From: Parasponia andersonii
Taxonomy: Eukaryota > Streptophyta > Magnoliopsida > Rosales > Cannabaceae
Direction: 5' to 3'
Assembly (NCBI GenBank): GCA_002914805.1
Contig: JXTB01000808.1
Coordinates: 1-64,000 of the forward strand
Length of the DNA stretch: 64,000 nt
This document shows, one piece after another, positions 31,881 through 43,900 of this stretch. Under the pieces are notes generated by a model, which was not told the DNA's origin, searched no databases, and worked only from the letters and a program-made list of their open reading frames with translations. How positions within the stretch are numbered: position 1 is the first letter of the stretch; each line of letters opens with the position of its first letter. The translations under genes and the position numbers were made by a program.

Positions 31881-32150
31881 CCTGAAACGAGAGGAATAGA
31901 AAGGCTGAACGATGGCTAGCTGTAGAATGCAAAAAATGTGAGTCAGTATTCAGCAAAGATGCCAAAAGTATGGAGATAAAGGCTTCGGCCAGCAACGAGA
32001 CCTACGTTTTCTAGGAAAAGTACCTTCAGCTCGAACTTCACAGCTGGACCCTCTCCCTGGGCATCATTCGCGTCCGAGGAATACGACTCCTCCCCACCAA
32101 CTACGAGGACACCTTCTCCCCCTGCCAAGCTCACTCCAGTAGCCTGTAAA
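31881..32150 (-). pseudogene. Copy B segment before the coiled coil
   Basis: The - strand frame 32134-31943 (SLAGGEGVLVVGGEESYSSD, KFELKVLFLENVGLVAGR) matches copy A at 10245-10375 (KFELEALSLENVDLITSR). It ends at the junction with copia DNA at about 32150. A donor-like GTACTTTT or an intron between this and the coiled coil is likely, as in copy A. Confidence 0.5.
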
Positions 32151-32158
32151 TCAATTAA

Positions 32159-33420
32159 ATGATGTTGGTCATGATGTGGAAGTGATAGGCAATCGAAGAG
32201 TTCGAATAAAGGGCATAGGCGATGCCTACCTCAAGATCAATGATAGCTCCATGATCTTGAAAGATTGCTATTACGTACCGAAATTTAGTTTAAATGCTCT
32301 TTCGGTATCGAAGATGTTTAAAGAAGGCTATCGCTCCGAGTTTGACAAGAAGGTGAAAGTTTTCTATAATAATCTATTATATTGTGTGGGAGAAATGCAG
32401 AATAGACTTTATGTCCTAACCCCAAAGCCACAAAGTACATCATCTTTAATCAAGAGCATTATTACACTTCAAGAGATGGTGAATGACATCAGGAAGGAGC
32501 GCAATACCATCGATTGGCACAAGCGACTCGGACACATGCCATGCTCAGAAATTCGCAGACTTATGGAGCTGGGTCACTTATTTGAAGTAGACATCAGCAA
32601 CGACATAGACTGTGAGGATTGTAAGAAGCCTGTAAAGTATAAGCATCCTCTTGCTACTCGTTATGAGAAAGCTGAGGCATGTTTAGAGTGCGTACATGTG
32701 CATATCTGTGAACTTATAGAGGTAGTTTCCTATAACAAGCATATATTGTTTATCACCTTTGTTGATGAATATTCGGACTTCGATCAAGTCTATTTTCTCA
32801 AGAAATACGATGAAGTCCCAGATACTTTCCATGAGTTCGACAGAAAGGTACGAATGCAACATCACACCAAGGTCAAGAAGTTCAAGATTGAAGCAAAACA
32901 TGAAGATGTGGATTCTCTTCGAGACCTGCTGAGGCCAACACTAGCTAATCTTGCTATTCCTTATGAATATCTGACTATTTATGAGCATAGTCGTATAGGA
33001 GCTGCTGAGAGGTACAACATCATACTCAAGCAAACCATAGAGCTGATGTACAAGGAGTCGCTGTTGTCTTATAGATACTAGAATTATGCTTTGAGGACAG
33101 CTTCGTACATCCTCAACTTCATTCTATCAGATAGAGTTGCTTCGACACCTTTTCAGATGTGGATGGGCTATGTAGAGAGCTTAGAGCATCTAAAGGTATG
33201 AGGTTGCAAAGTATATGCGTGCAAGAAAGTGGGAGATGTAGTTGACAAGAATTTAGAAAATGTTTTCTGCTTGGCTATCTGAAGGAAGAGAAGAGCTACA
33301 TTCTTTACAAACAATCTATGAATACTACCTTCATCTGCAGAAGTTGAGAATTTCTGGAGGATGAGAGGGAAGTCCATCAAGAAAATGATGAAGATAGAGC
33401 TTATGATCTTCATTACTTTT
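32159..33420 (+). pseudogene. Ty1/copia pol fragment: GAG-pre-integrase and degenerate integrase
   Basis: An open frame runs from the copy B junction to a stop at 33079-33081 (301 codons from a GTG at 32176; no ATG start). It begins inside the pre-integrase part (LKDCYYVPKFSLNALSVSKM), then WHKRLGHM and CEDCKKPVKYKH form the HHCC zinc-binding motif. The integrase core follows: HVHICELIEV, FVDEYSDFDQVYFLKKYDEV, IGAAERYNIILKQTIELMYK. The usual first catalytic Asp (HTDICG) is replaced by His and the DNGGEY block is absent, so it is catalytically dead. After the stop, homology continues in broken frames (TASYILNFILSDRVASTPFQ, GYVESLEHLKV) to about 33250. RT and RNase H are missing. Confidence 0.75.
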
Positions 33421-33542
33421 CTTAGTCATTAAGTTGTTAGTTGAACACTTAGTTTTTGCTTTTATTAATTTTGGTCATTTGGAACATTTTAGAATTTTTA
33501 GTATGTTATTTTTAGTAACTGCTTTTTGAATAAGTGAGAGAT
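33421..33542 (+). other. Copia 3' untranslated segment and polypurine tract
   Basis: AT-rich non-coding DNA joins the integrase remnant to the LTR. AAGTGAGAGAT directly before the LTR start is a short purine tract of the kind that primes plus-strand synthesis. The direct join of integrase to this region shows the deletion of RT/RNase H. Confidence 0.5.
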
Positions 33543-35344
33543 TGTTGGGATTTTTGCCATAAAAAGCAGATTTCTAATTTTACTCTTTTGAGTATAAATA
33601 ACTATCTCTTATATGAAATTATGATATTTGCTAGATTAAACTATCTTAGTTGAATAGTTTATTCATTTGAAAAAGATTCCATGACTTTATATGTGTATAA
33701 AGAAACAAACATGATTAAGTGTTAATTATGGGGAGACTTGTTTCTTTATCTAAATCTAAATGAAGTAGTTTACAATCTGTAAATAAAGATGGAATACTTT
33801 ATTTACTATAGGTTGTAGTATTTGTCTATCTCAACGAGAATGATGTGTCTCAAATCATTGAAGTATCTGACTTCTGATAAAAATACTAATACAACATAAA
33901 TAAGTTATGTGTATTAAACTGGACCAAGTAATATAAAGAATTAGAGTACCGTAACTCAATTCTTATATTATCACAAACTAGCTCTTAACATATAAATCTT
34001 AATCCTTGATGTTTGACTGGACTTGCTTTCATAGGTTATAGCCTTTTGATTTGTTAAAAAACTAACATCTATGAAGGTAGAGGTGAACTCTGGCATATTA
34101 GAGGTTATGACTTATGAATTGATGGGAGCACTAAATAGTTAATGACACTATACATTAATACCATTTTAGGTTCTTTCAAGATTCATGGAATATTAAATCT
34201 AAGATCTTAGTATTTACTTTGTGAATTGGTTGATAATTTTGTCTAAATAGCCATTGCGAACAAAATTATCGACAACATTATTCCTTGATAGAAAGATGAG
34301 AACTTAAAGGTAAGTAGGTGTTGGAGAAGTATTACGCTAATTTCATCTATCCAAATATGTCATTATATAGGGATTATATATGTGTTATAGAATATGTTAG
34401 ATGGATCGGTTAATCAAGGTTAGTTGATTAAATCTCTATAAAAGGCATGACATTTAATCTAAGAGTGCAGTATTGGACCTTTAGTGGAGTGTCCCATTTA
34501 CTAATAATATTTATATAAATATCATAATAAGAGTTATTATGTATTTATCATATTATTGGAGCTTAGATTATTTGGATCCATTAGGTCCCTTGTCTAGCTC
34601 AATTAAGCTCATTAATTGGTTGGTGGTATTTGTGAAATAAGTTTAATGAAACTGTGTAAAATAATGATTCTACATAGAAGTTGGTATTTTTATAAATAAG
34701 TTTCATGAGTTGGACATATTTATAAAAATATACCCAAAGCCTAAATTAGAGAACAAGCCCAATCCTAATTGGACTAAGGTTAGCAGTTTTTTGTCCCATA
34801 TATATAAGATATATGAGAGGAAAAACTACACAGTAACTCATATAGAGTCACACGCATAAGGCATAGGGAGAGAGAGAGATTTCTGCCAACCTAGGCTAAG
34901 TGAGAGAGAAAAATATTTCCTACAATCTCATAGTCTCATCTCATATCCCAGTATTCCATAGGATCAAGAAGACATTCTTGATTGTTCTCCAACGAAAGTT
35001 TTGACTTTGTGCCCACTCGCTTAGTCAACTAAGAGCAAGAGCATGGACAAGAATATTTAGGGTTGGAGGTTTGATCACCATCAATAAGAAGATCGAGGAG
35101 GAACATGCTACAAGAGGTAAACCCTAATCTCATCTCTAGGGTTTTGTATTTAGATTTGATTTATGTTGTACATGATCCTGTATATAATGCATGTATTTTA
35201 TATGGTTATAAAAACTATTTTCATGTAAAAAATTTTAAAACCTAAATCCGTTATTTTTCCGCTTTGTTCATGATATGATCATGTATTTTCTATATCTACA
35301 TGCATGCATGATTTTCCTAAGTACTAGGTTAATTTATCATGGCA
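33543..35344 (+). mobile_element. Ty1/copia 3' LTR (1.8 kb)
   Basis: It begins TGTTGGGATTTTTGCC after a purine tract and ends ...ATGGCA, with homology to the solo LTR 19271-21178 throughout. A TATA box, CTATAAAAGG (34436-34445), is followed by ...AAGAGTGCAGTATTGG, probably the start of R. Near 34860-34930 there is a GA-rich stretch (GGGAGAGAGAGAGA). Flanking DNA on the right is copy B of the gypsy-type element. The 5' LTR is missing. Confidence 0.75.
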
Positions 35345-36260
35345 ATATGATTCTACTAATCCCAGCAGAACTGGTTCAGAGCTGAAGCGTCAAACTGGCT
35401 CCGAAGGTGCTTGGTGATGACCTATGTGCCCAGCGAAAAGAGGAGATGTGAGACCATCCTCAGCATCATGTTCATCACCTGGGGATTCAGAACGACCTAA
35501 ATGTGTCGGCAACCCCAAAGGATCCGAAGACGATGACCCCCTCCAGCTCCTTGAGCCACCTCGCCGATGGCCGTGGCTCAAACTTGTTTTCCTCCACAGA
35601 GGCTGCGCGAGGCCAGATATCGTGAGCAAAAATAGACAAAGTGCACGCAGACCAAAAAATCAAAACACAGCTCAGTACTTACTTTGCAGAAAAGTGGGGG
35701 AATTTGGAAACGCTCCCCATTCACCCAAGGAGAACACCACGCCCCTCCGACGGCATACAGCCTGGAGTGAGAATCTCATTGCTTGTCTGACCTCGGTAAG
35801 CCCCAGAAAATGTGGCGCCCTGGAAGTGGCTGAAAGTAGAAAGTAGAGTAAGAGCTCCTTTTGGGGATGAGAGTGAGCTTGTAGGCATAGAAGACCACCT
35901 CCAGATCGATGTGCACATTGAGGATGACCGATAGAGCAGAGAGTCCCATCAAGATCATAACCCCGTTGGCGTTCAACTGTATCGGGTGAATCCCTGCTAG
36001 GTTGAAGAACTGGTAGACTGGGAGAGGAAGGGGAAACCGCAACCACTCCACGTGCTTCCTCTCAAAGACGATGGAGCCTTCGGGGGCGGAGGGGCTAAGG
36101 TACCAGTCTGCCGGGCCCTCGACCCTTTGTAAGGTGACTCTACCAGGGAAGCATAGCTACCTCCTTAATGAGCTCAACTCGGAATCCGCAACGGGGTGGA
36201 GTTTCGAGAAAAAGAGGGTAAAAGTTTCGAGAAAAAGGAGGATTCGAAAACTCTAAGATT
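35345..36260 (-). pseudogene. Transposase_28-like N-terminal region, copy B
   Basis: On the - strand the frame reads RKHVEWLRFPLPLPVYQFF, IHPIQLNANGVMILMGLSAL, SVILNVHIDLEVVFYAYKL and PLPGRHIFWGLPRSDKQ (36075-35776), parallel to copy A at 8700-9016. Further homology, in other frames, extends to about 35350 (the segment with ACCAAGCACCTTCGGAGCC). Frames on the + strand here (35424-35846, 36196-36525) are shadows. No intact start or uninterrupted frame exists. Confidence 0.55.
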
Positions 36261-36340
36261 TGAGGAGGCCAAAAATTTTGAAAGAAATGAAGCAGGAGCA
36301 CTTGGGAATTTCGGTAAAGTAAGAGATGAGCACAAGTGCG

Positions 36341-36350
36341 GTTTTTATAG
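36341..36350 (-). promoter_or_regulatory. TATA box of copy B
   Basis: CTATAAAAAC on the - strand is followed at the expected distance by sequence aligning with the leader of copy A. See the entry at 8399-8407. Confidence 0.45.
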
Positions 36351-37220
36351 GGGAGAAGCTGAAAAGTTTTCCCAGGAGTTGTGGGGCTCACTCCTAGATC
36401 GTGCACTACGTGGACGGTTAAGTGGCAGAACAGATGGCAGAGGATACACCGTTCGACACGTATCCAGGAGAATCACTGGAAAGCCATATAAGTCGCATGT
36501 GATACGACATGGGCCCGTTGGTTGACGCATGCTAGGGCCGAATCCATCCCAGACCTTGGATGGGTTCAGTCCAATCTAATTCTTGCCTCGACAGCTGGGG
36601 GTTAAAAGCCTCGAGGGTCTTCCGCTAGAAGATCATTGGGGACAGCGCACTGCTCCAGACCTAGATAGGGCATTCAATGCGATTCTAGGTAGGTGTGCGC
36701 ATTGGGCAAATCGTCCTGATAGGACGACGGGTTGTCAAAGTCTTGCCCCTGCCAGGCTCGCACCATAGGAGATGGCAGAAATCAGATCACAATAATGCAA
36801 GGGAAATTACGGTAACCGCGGCCCGTGATTTCCGGAATAAAATATGATGAGAAAGGGTACTCGATCTTGGGATTGAGAGCCGGCAGGTTCTCGGTTCCAG
36901 GATTATATATATATGCCATACATCTTCCCGGAAAAAAGGGATATATATAGATAGACAAAAAATTTTATAAGCAGAAAAAACTTAGTCTTTGCTATTCAAT
37001 CTCGAGAGTAAATATCTGACTTAAGTATCGGAGAGTCTTTTGCAGGTGGTCGCCCCTGCCTCTCTGGTCCGGCTTGGAGATCAAGAGCGTTCTGAGATAG
37101 CGAAGACACGTGAACAGTTAATAAGAACAGTACCAACAGTTCGAAGATACGTGGATAGTTGATAAGAATAGCACCAACAATATCTTTCCAAGAATTTTCA
37201 TAAGTTGCCAATTTACATAA
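36351..37220. mobile_element. LTR-like or upstream repeat DNA next to copy B
   Basis: The stretch is more GC-rich than its surroundings. It holds a perfect 7-bp hairpin TCGTCCT-GAT-AGGACGA (36711-36727) and, at about 36900-37190, a TATA-like ATTATATATATATGCC followed by a phrase with TGACTTAAGTATCGGAG and GTCTTTTGCAGG that resembles the R/U5 part of many plant gypsy LTRs, read on the + strand. That orientation is opposite to copy B, so it may belong to another element. No TG...CA ends were fixed. Confidence 0.35.
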
Positions 37221-37690
37221 GAGGACTCAACACCCAGTTTCGCAATTTTCAACTTGAAAAATCACAAATCAACCTCAAATTTATAATAATGTGCTTTTAT
37301 TTTGATTTTAACTTTCTAGGTGAGAAAAATTAAAAAAGAAAGAAACCAACTTTGCGAACAACATTTTAACTTCCCAAATCTCGAATTTTTATTTTTCAAT
37401 AAAAAAATTTTAGATGACGAGTTTAACGATGAAACTTATTGGACCAAAATAAATATGGTAGAAGCTTTACCAATTTAACATTTTGCCATCATTATCTTAT
37501 AAAACCAAAGGATCCAATAAAACAGTCTCTGTTAAAAAAAAATAATGCAAGAAATTTCAATTTAATACCAATTTATATCATATGTAGTACTATTTAATTG
37601 ATGAATTAAAATTTAATTTACCAATAGCATGCGGTAAAAAATAATAAGAGTTTGACTATTCATTCATAAAGAATTAAGAGTCGAAACTAA
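37221..37690. other. AT-rich intergenic DNA upstream of the APRL gene
   Basis: Nothing recognisable; long A/T runs and no frame with known content. Confidence 0.4.
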
Positions 37691-37698
37691 GGAGAAAT

Positions 37699-37699
<1 letters not shown>

Positions 37700-37740
<41 letters not shown>

Positions 37741-37818
37741 CTGAGAACACCAACGTTACCCATCCCACCCACCAATCACCAATCACCAATCACCAAACCC
37801 AACCTTACTATTTAAAGT
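37700..37818 (+). promoter_or_regulatory. Likely APRL promoter: GA tract, tandem CCAAT boxes, TATA-like box
   Basis: A (GA)n tract at about 37700-37731 is followed by three head-to-tail CCAATCA heptamers at 37772, 37779 and 37786 and then by TACTATTTAAAG (about 37807-37818), a plausible TATA box some 145 bp before the start codon. CCAAT is the NF-Y binding core. Use of these sites is inferred from position. Confidence 0.45.
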
Positions 37819-37922
37819 TTAGCCGATCCCATTCCATTCAGGATAATATTAAAGTTTTCACATTCATTTTTTCTGCTTTCCGATTTTGCCCCTTGTGATC
37901 CTTCCTATTCTCTCTCTCTACC

Positions 37923-37960
37923 CTTCTTCTTCTTCTTCTTCTTCTTCTTCTTCTTCTTCT
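37923..37960 (+). repeat. (CTT)n microsatellite in the 5' UTR
   Basis: About twelve CTT units run right up to the APRL start codon. CTT-rich leaders are common in plant 5' UTRs. A TTG upstream would add 25 residues, mostly serine from this repeat, but that reading is not credible. Confidence 0.75.
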
Positions 37961-40900
37961 ATGGCGGTCTCCCTTCTATTCCTCTGTATCACCGCCTTTT
38001 CTTCCTTACAATTGGCTTCGTCATCTGCGCCTCTCTGCGCTCTAGACTCGGATTCTTTCCTCCACCGTCTTCAATCTCAGTGCCCTCTCTCGATCTCTCC
38101 TAATCTACCTATACAGGTACGCTTTTTCAATTTTCAATTTTGCCATTAATGCTTTAATTATTTGTGCAATTGTTATATAAATTAGATGCTTTTGTTTTTT
38201 GATGGGTTTGATCCCTTATTTTTTTTTGTTTATTATTTATTGACATTTGATTTTGATTTCTGGGTATTTTGGGTTTTGAGTATTTTTTTTTTGGGTTAGG
38301 GATTGGTGTTGAATTAGATTGAAGGCTATATGTTCAATTAGGAATCTTGAAGATTTTGTTTATGGTGAGACTATGTCATGTTATTAATATATTTTTAAAA
38401 AATAAAAAATAAAAAATGAACTGAGTTAATGTAAAATCGAAATTAACACACGGAAAGGTTACATTTTAGGATTTTGTTTGAGTTTCTGAACTTAGCTATC
38501 GAGTTTCTGATGATAAAAGAAAAGAAACGAAAAGAAAACAGAAGGGTGATTCTGGTTGGGAAGTTGAAATCTTGTTTAGGGGAATTTTTTTCGTTTTTGG
38601 TTTTTATTTCACTTGTGTCGCCGTTTGAATTAGTATTCATAAAGAGCATGTTGAAAGACAAAGACTCTGAATTTGAATTTTATCGACTTTAGACGTTTTC
38701 GAATAGCAAAACCTATGTGAGGATGCAAGTTTATCTTATAATTTCTGGTATGTCTTTTTGGAAGTGTTCAAATGGAGCATTAGATCTGTGGATAATGCAA
38801 TAAGCTCTAAAATGGAGTATCTACAATCATTTCCTATTATAGTCTGTGGAGATATTAGGGCTTAGGGTTATGTGTTTTATTATTTAAGGGGTAAGTCATT
38901 GTGTTTACTTTGTTTTGTTAGCAGCCTTGAAGAGTTTTCTGAGATAGGATGTTCGGGAATTAGTAATATGTATTTTCCATGTCGGCTATAGTGCATAGTG
39001 ATGCATGAAGTTAAACTGTTCATACATTAATGTTCTATGGTGAGCTGTACTATAATCTTTTTCCCCCTCTCTTGCAAATGGATACTGCCGTGAATCTTTG
39101 TTCGATAGAGACCGCATGGGCCTGAGTTTCTTCGTGTTTTTAGGATACTCTAGTTTATTTGGGTTTTGTTGTCAATGCTTTAGGCTATGTTTGTACAGTT
39201 TTAGGGTTCTTTATGGTTTGAGGTTGGTTTTGGATTTTTTTACCACACAAGATTTATGCCCAATTTGCCTATGCATAGAAATTGATTGAATTGGACTTTG
39301 GTTGAAACTACTTGCGAATTGCTCTGTTTGCTCTTTGTTTCTCAACGTCTATCTTCTCTCGCCACTGTATACTTCTTCTTCATTCCCGTCCTATCATGTC
39401 TCCCTTCTTTCACTGTCTTGTTTCACATCATTATCAAGTGGTATGGTTTCCTTGCTTTTCTTTTTATATTAACCTAAAACTGCAATAGTGTCATCCAATT
39501 ATTGAAAACATACAACTGCTATACTATGGAATGAAATCAATCCTTTAGGCTCTAATTGTAGATTAGGCTTTTAGTATTGTGTTTAATAAATACAATACAG
39601 AGTCCTTATATAACGTACCAAATGTGACCTTAGTTAACTGGAGGTTGAGTTCTTTGTGGTTCACGATAAATGACTGGACATGATGTGGCCCTTAACTGGT
39701 CCTTTCTTATTGTGTCTTAAATTTTAGTTATTGCTTTCTTACTGTTAACATATTTTTGGGTTTCTCGTTTGAAATCAATTTTTTCATGTGGGTTTACGAA
39801 AGATTTTGAACTTCCTTATTAGTGCATAGGTTTTTTGGATTAATCTGTCCTTTCATCTGAGTTAGATGGATGTGTTGTAATTTTGCTTGTTGTCTTATTC
39901 TGTATGAATAGTTGTCTTCATTTTGGATGGTTGTAATTAATCTATTTTCTTTTGGTCCCTTTTGTTTGGAGATTGTCATTTTTCCCCTGCCCTCCTATAT
40001 GTGCAGAATTCCCTGCTTGGATGAGGTTGCAAATTTTGTTTTTCATTCTCTCAACTTGTGTCGAATATCCCACTAAACCTGTGAAAGTCAGCAGCTTTAT
40101 TAATTGATTAGAGTCACCATGAGCGTCTTTTGCAAGTCTATAATAGGAATATTATGTTAGGGAAAAACGATGGAGGTCATATTATTTGGATTAATATTTC
40201 TTGTACTTAGTAGTGCCATTTATTCAAATTCTTTAATTTTGTTTTCCAGGTATTCAGACACTATTGCTGACATGATAGCTTTCTTTGTATATCTCAGTAC
40301 ATATATATTGATATAGATGTAGACATAAGTATGTCATGTCTACAGGCCCATGGTGTGCTCCCATGAGATCTAGGGTTTAATACTTGGAAGTGCTATTTAT
40401 CCAAATCGTGTTTTGTTTTCTAGATCTTGAGAAAACGGGCGGTTCTTTAATAGTCACTGTTACTGACAGATTTCTCTCTCTCTGTCACTATGTGTCTGTC
40501 TATCGATATAGTTAACAAAAGTATGTCATCAGTTACAATTCCATGATTAGGCTCGGGCGTATGGCAGGTGACTTAGAAAATGTTGACTATCTCGGCTGAC
40601 AGTAAGGCTGACTGTAAAGGGAAATCTGTTTCCCCGGTTTCATTGTAAATTATTTCTCCTGTGCTGTCAATAGGCCAGATTAATAAAGTAGTCAATAGGC
40701 AGATAAGTTTCGCTTTCTGCTTGTAGAGAAACATCTTTGATTATGATACAGAACATACAATGGAATATTAGGCTAATTACAGAAAATGATAGGTAATACC
40801 TAGCAGTAACAAAACTCATATCTGAAACAATTAATGCACATCTTAAGTTGTTGCGCTTTGGTGAATTTTTGCTTATGACCAAAGATTTGAGATAGCAGAC

Positions 40901-43900
40901 CTAGATGATTATCCCTACCCTTGGCCCATTGTAGGTCACAAGTTTACTACATCCATCCTTTCCGGATACAGTTTCCTTCTGCTTTCTCAATTATAGACAT
41001 TACCTGAAGGAATTCATGCAAAGTGTTTCCACACCCCCAAACTGACGTCGAACAAGCAAACCCCACCCCACCTCACCCCACCCCGAAGTGAGAGTGCATT
41101 TAGCATTCCTTAAATGATTATAGAATTGCTATAGTCATTTCTTTTTATTATTAGTTTAAGCTTCAGGGAGGTCTTAATATTTTTTTACAGAACCATAGTA
41201 GATTCTTTTCAGGAGTTATATTGTTATTTTTATTTCATCTCCAGGTGACAGGAAGCTTCCTTGACAGAACACTGACATCTAAACAGAGAATTGGATATAC
41301 CTCTGTCCTCTTTTATGCTTCCTGGTGTCCATTCTCACGTGGGGTATATCCAAAATTTGAAGCGCTCAGCTCCATGTTTCCTCAAATAGAACATTTGGCA
41401 ATTGAGCAATCTTCTGCCATGCCAAGGTTTGATTTTAACTTGACGTGCTTCCAAGTTTATAATGTTTTATTTGTATTGCTTGTGCTTTTTTGTTTAAATA
41501 ATAGAACACAAGCAGGCAGAATAATATTGGTTTTGAAATTGTCGAAGGTAAATGTGTTTTTCTGCTTGTATATGTCTATAACATAAACTGACCCCCAAAG
41601 AATGCAATAAATAGTTGTTTCTAAGATATTTTAGTCAAAAGCTGTTAATCTCATGGCCCTTGGGAATCATCATCAGTTTCCCTTGGAGGACTTATTGGAT
41701 AACGTTCTCTCTCTTTTTTTTTTTTGTCAAGAAAAAATTCATAATTCTATTTTGTTACATTTCAGCTTGGGCTCTTATTTTAGATTTTTTTTATTTTATT
41801 GCTTTTCTAAAAATAAGAAACGGAACTTTATAAAGAAAGAAAAGAAAACAGAGAAAACAAGCGAACTGGCAGTCCTTGAAAATAGAAAACAAGCACTAGC
41901 TACTAGAAGCCAAAAGCTAATTAAATGCCTAAAAAATAAAATAGAACAGAACATCTCTAAAATATCATGTTTTTTGTTACATTTCACCTTGGACCTTTGC
42001 TCAATTATTTAAAGCTAGTGAGGATGTGTTAGGCATTAGATCCAAGCCGTATGTAGCACAACATCCAATTCTCTCTCTTATGTTTAGTTTTGTCTTGCTT
42101 TGTTGCAGTGTGCTTTCTAGATATGGAATTCATAGCCTGCCTTCTTTGTTACTGGTGAACCACACATCAAGGATGCGGTATCATGGTCCAAAAGATCTTT
42201 CCTCCCTTGTCCAATTTTATGAGAAAACCACTGGTAAGACTCTCTCTTTTACTTTCGGATTTAGGCTTGACTAACATTACTTTGGTGTCAACATCTTGGT
42301 TTCATTGTGTTCGTCACATTTCCTTTCTTCTACAAACACGGAGATATAATAAGAAACTTATCCTTAAAAGATCCTAATATTCTTTCCAACTAAACAACCC
42401 AAAACAAGGCCAAAGCTGTGTATCTCCACAAGGAAATTGCTCTTTTGTCTAACCCTGCCAATTGGCTTCTCTTTCAATACTGATACACAACATTGTGGAA
42501 GTGCCTGGTGAAACCCAGCCTTTGAAAAGAAGGAAGCACCAAAGTTACCTGGCCAAACTACAATTTAAAGAGCAAATGATGAACAGATTTTTCTCTGGCT
42601 CGACATATCAGGAAGGAGACAATGACATGTGGTCTTTTTTCTAGTACCAAGTTACAAGTGTTGATCCTGCCATAAGCAACCAACCATGCAATTACTTGAA
42701 CTTGGTGGGGATGCATGTTTTCAAATAAAAGAATCCAGCTCATCCATAAGTCAGTGCCTTATTAACTTTTTTTGTTTAGACTATTCCTGGAGGTTTTCAA
42801 TGAAATCGAACTCTTGATTACTAAACTATATATGCATGTAAAGGAAGACGAAAAAAAAAGGGTCTAATCATATTAATTTTCGATAATTTTCCTCTGCTGG
42901 AGAATGAAAAATCTCACTGAATCACGTTATAAAGACTCCATATTTTCAGCAAGGGCTTAACTGGAGGAATGCTTAGTTGGTTAAGCTAAGGGGCAGGGGG
43001 AATTCTGTTAGAGAGAGGAGAATATGCCAGGTCAGCTGGTAGTTAGCTTATGGTACTGATTGTATTCTAGAAAGTGCTATGGAAGGAGAGAATAAAAAGG
43101 GGAGAGTGAGAGGGAGTGGAGGCAGGGAAATTCTGGGTTTGTTGTGAGCACTCTCTAGGGGAGAGAGGCTGTTGAATACCGATATTTTCTACTGTAATTT
43201 AAGCTTCATGCTCTAATTCTAACTAATTCTACATATTATTAGTACTGGGTTCTATCAGTATGCCAATAAAATTTTCAAATAATTTATGTGAAAGTAATGA
43301 AAGTGACTATAGCTAGATTACATCATGGGAGTCTGAAAAGTAAGGCACTAATTGAATTCGGATCCTTTTGTCACTTGGGCTTGTTGTGTTGGAAACACTG
43401 GATGTTAATTATATGATGTTATGTAAAGGCATTAAATGGATTGAGTAGATGATGATTATTGGATATTGGCTAGCTTAAATCCGTTGTAAGGTAATGTAAA
43501 TGAAATTTAGTCCGACTCTAGGGGCTTCCAAATATATATTGCCCAATGCCCATCTCAGGATCATGAATTGTGTTTGAGCCAAACAAAGGAGAAAAAGGCT
43601 CAAACACAAACAATTTTACATCATGATCCAAGCATCTTATTGGTTGCACGTCCTAGTTGGGACTTTGGACATATTTCATATAGTGTTTAGCTTAGTGTCT
43701 TCATTATTCATATGTACTTTGGGCATTTTGGTTTGCATGTCCTAGCTTAATGGTCTTCTGCTCTTTATCCAGTGTTGTCTTTCATTTAAAGTTTGTCTTA
43801 GGTGATCCCCTCTAGATTTTGATCTTTCTGTTATTCTTCTATCATGTTACAAAATGAAACCATTTCTTATGAGAAGGGGGGAAAAAGTTGACTCTCGTTA

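Larger units (their letters stand above)
30284..36350 (-). mobile_element. Gypsy-type (Transposase_28-like) element relic, copy B, interrupted
   Basis: The - strand copy of the element at 8399-11731 runs from a TATA box (36350-36341) through the N-terminal domain (36110-35776), stops being homologous at about 35345, and resumes at about 32150 with the coiled coil and last exon. The gap is filled by a truncated copia element (32159-35344). About 0.8 kb present in copy A (9410-10240) is missing here, so the copia arrival involved a deletion. The element's own LTR ends were not identified with certainty. Confidence 0.6.

Noticed and set aside
35424..35846. 140-codon + strand frame
   Set aside because: Antisense shadow of the - strand gypsy-type relic copy B, whose frame has homology to copy A.
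37886..37960. Upstream extension of APRL starting at TTG with a run of serines
   Set aside because: The start is not ATG and the serines come from the (CTT)n leader. The ATG at 37961 gives a proper signal peptide.
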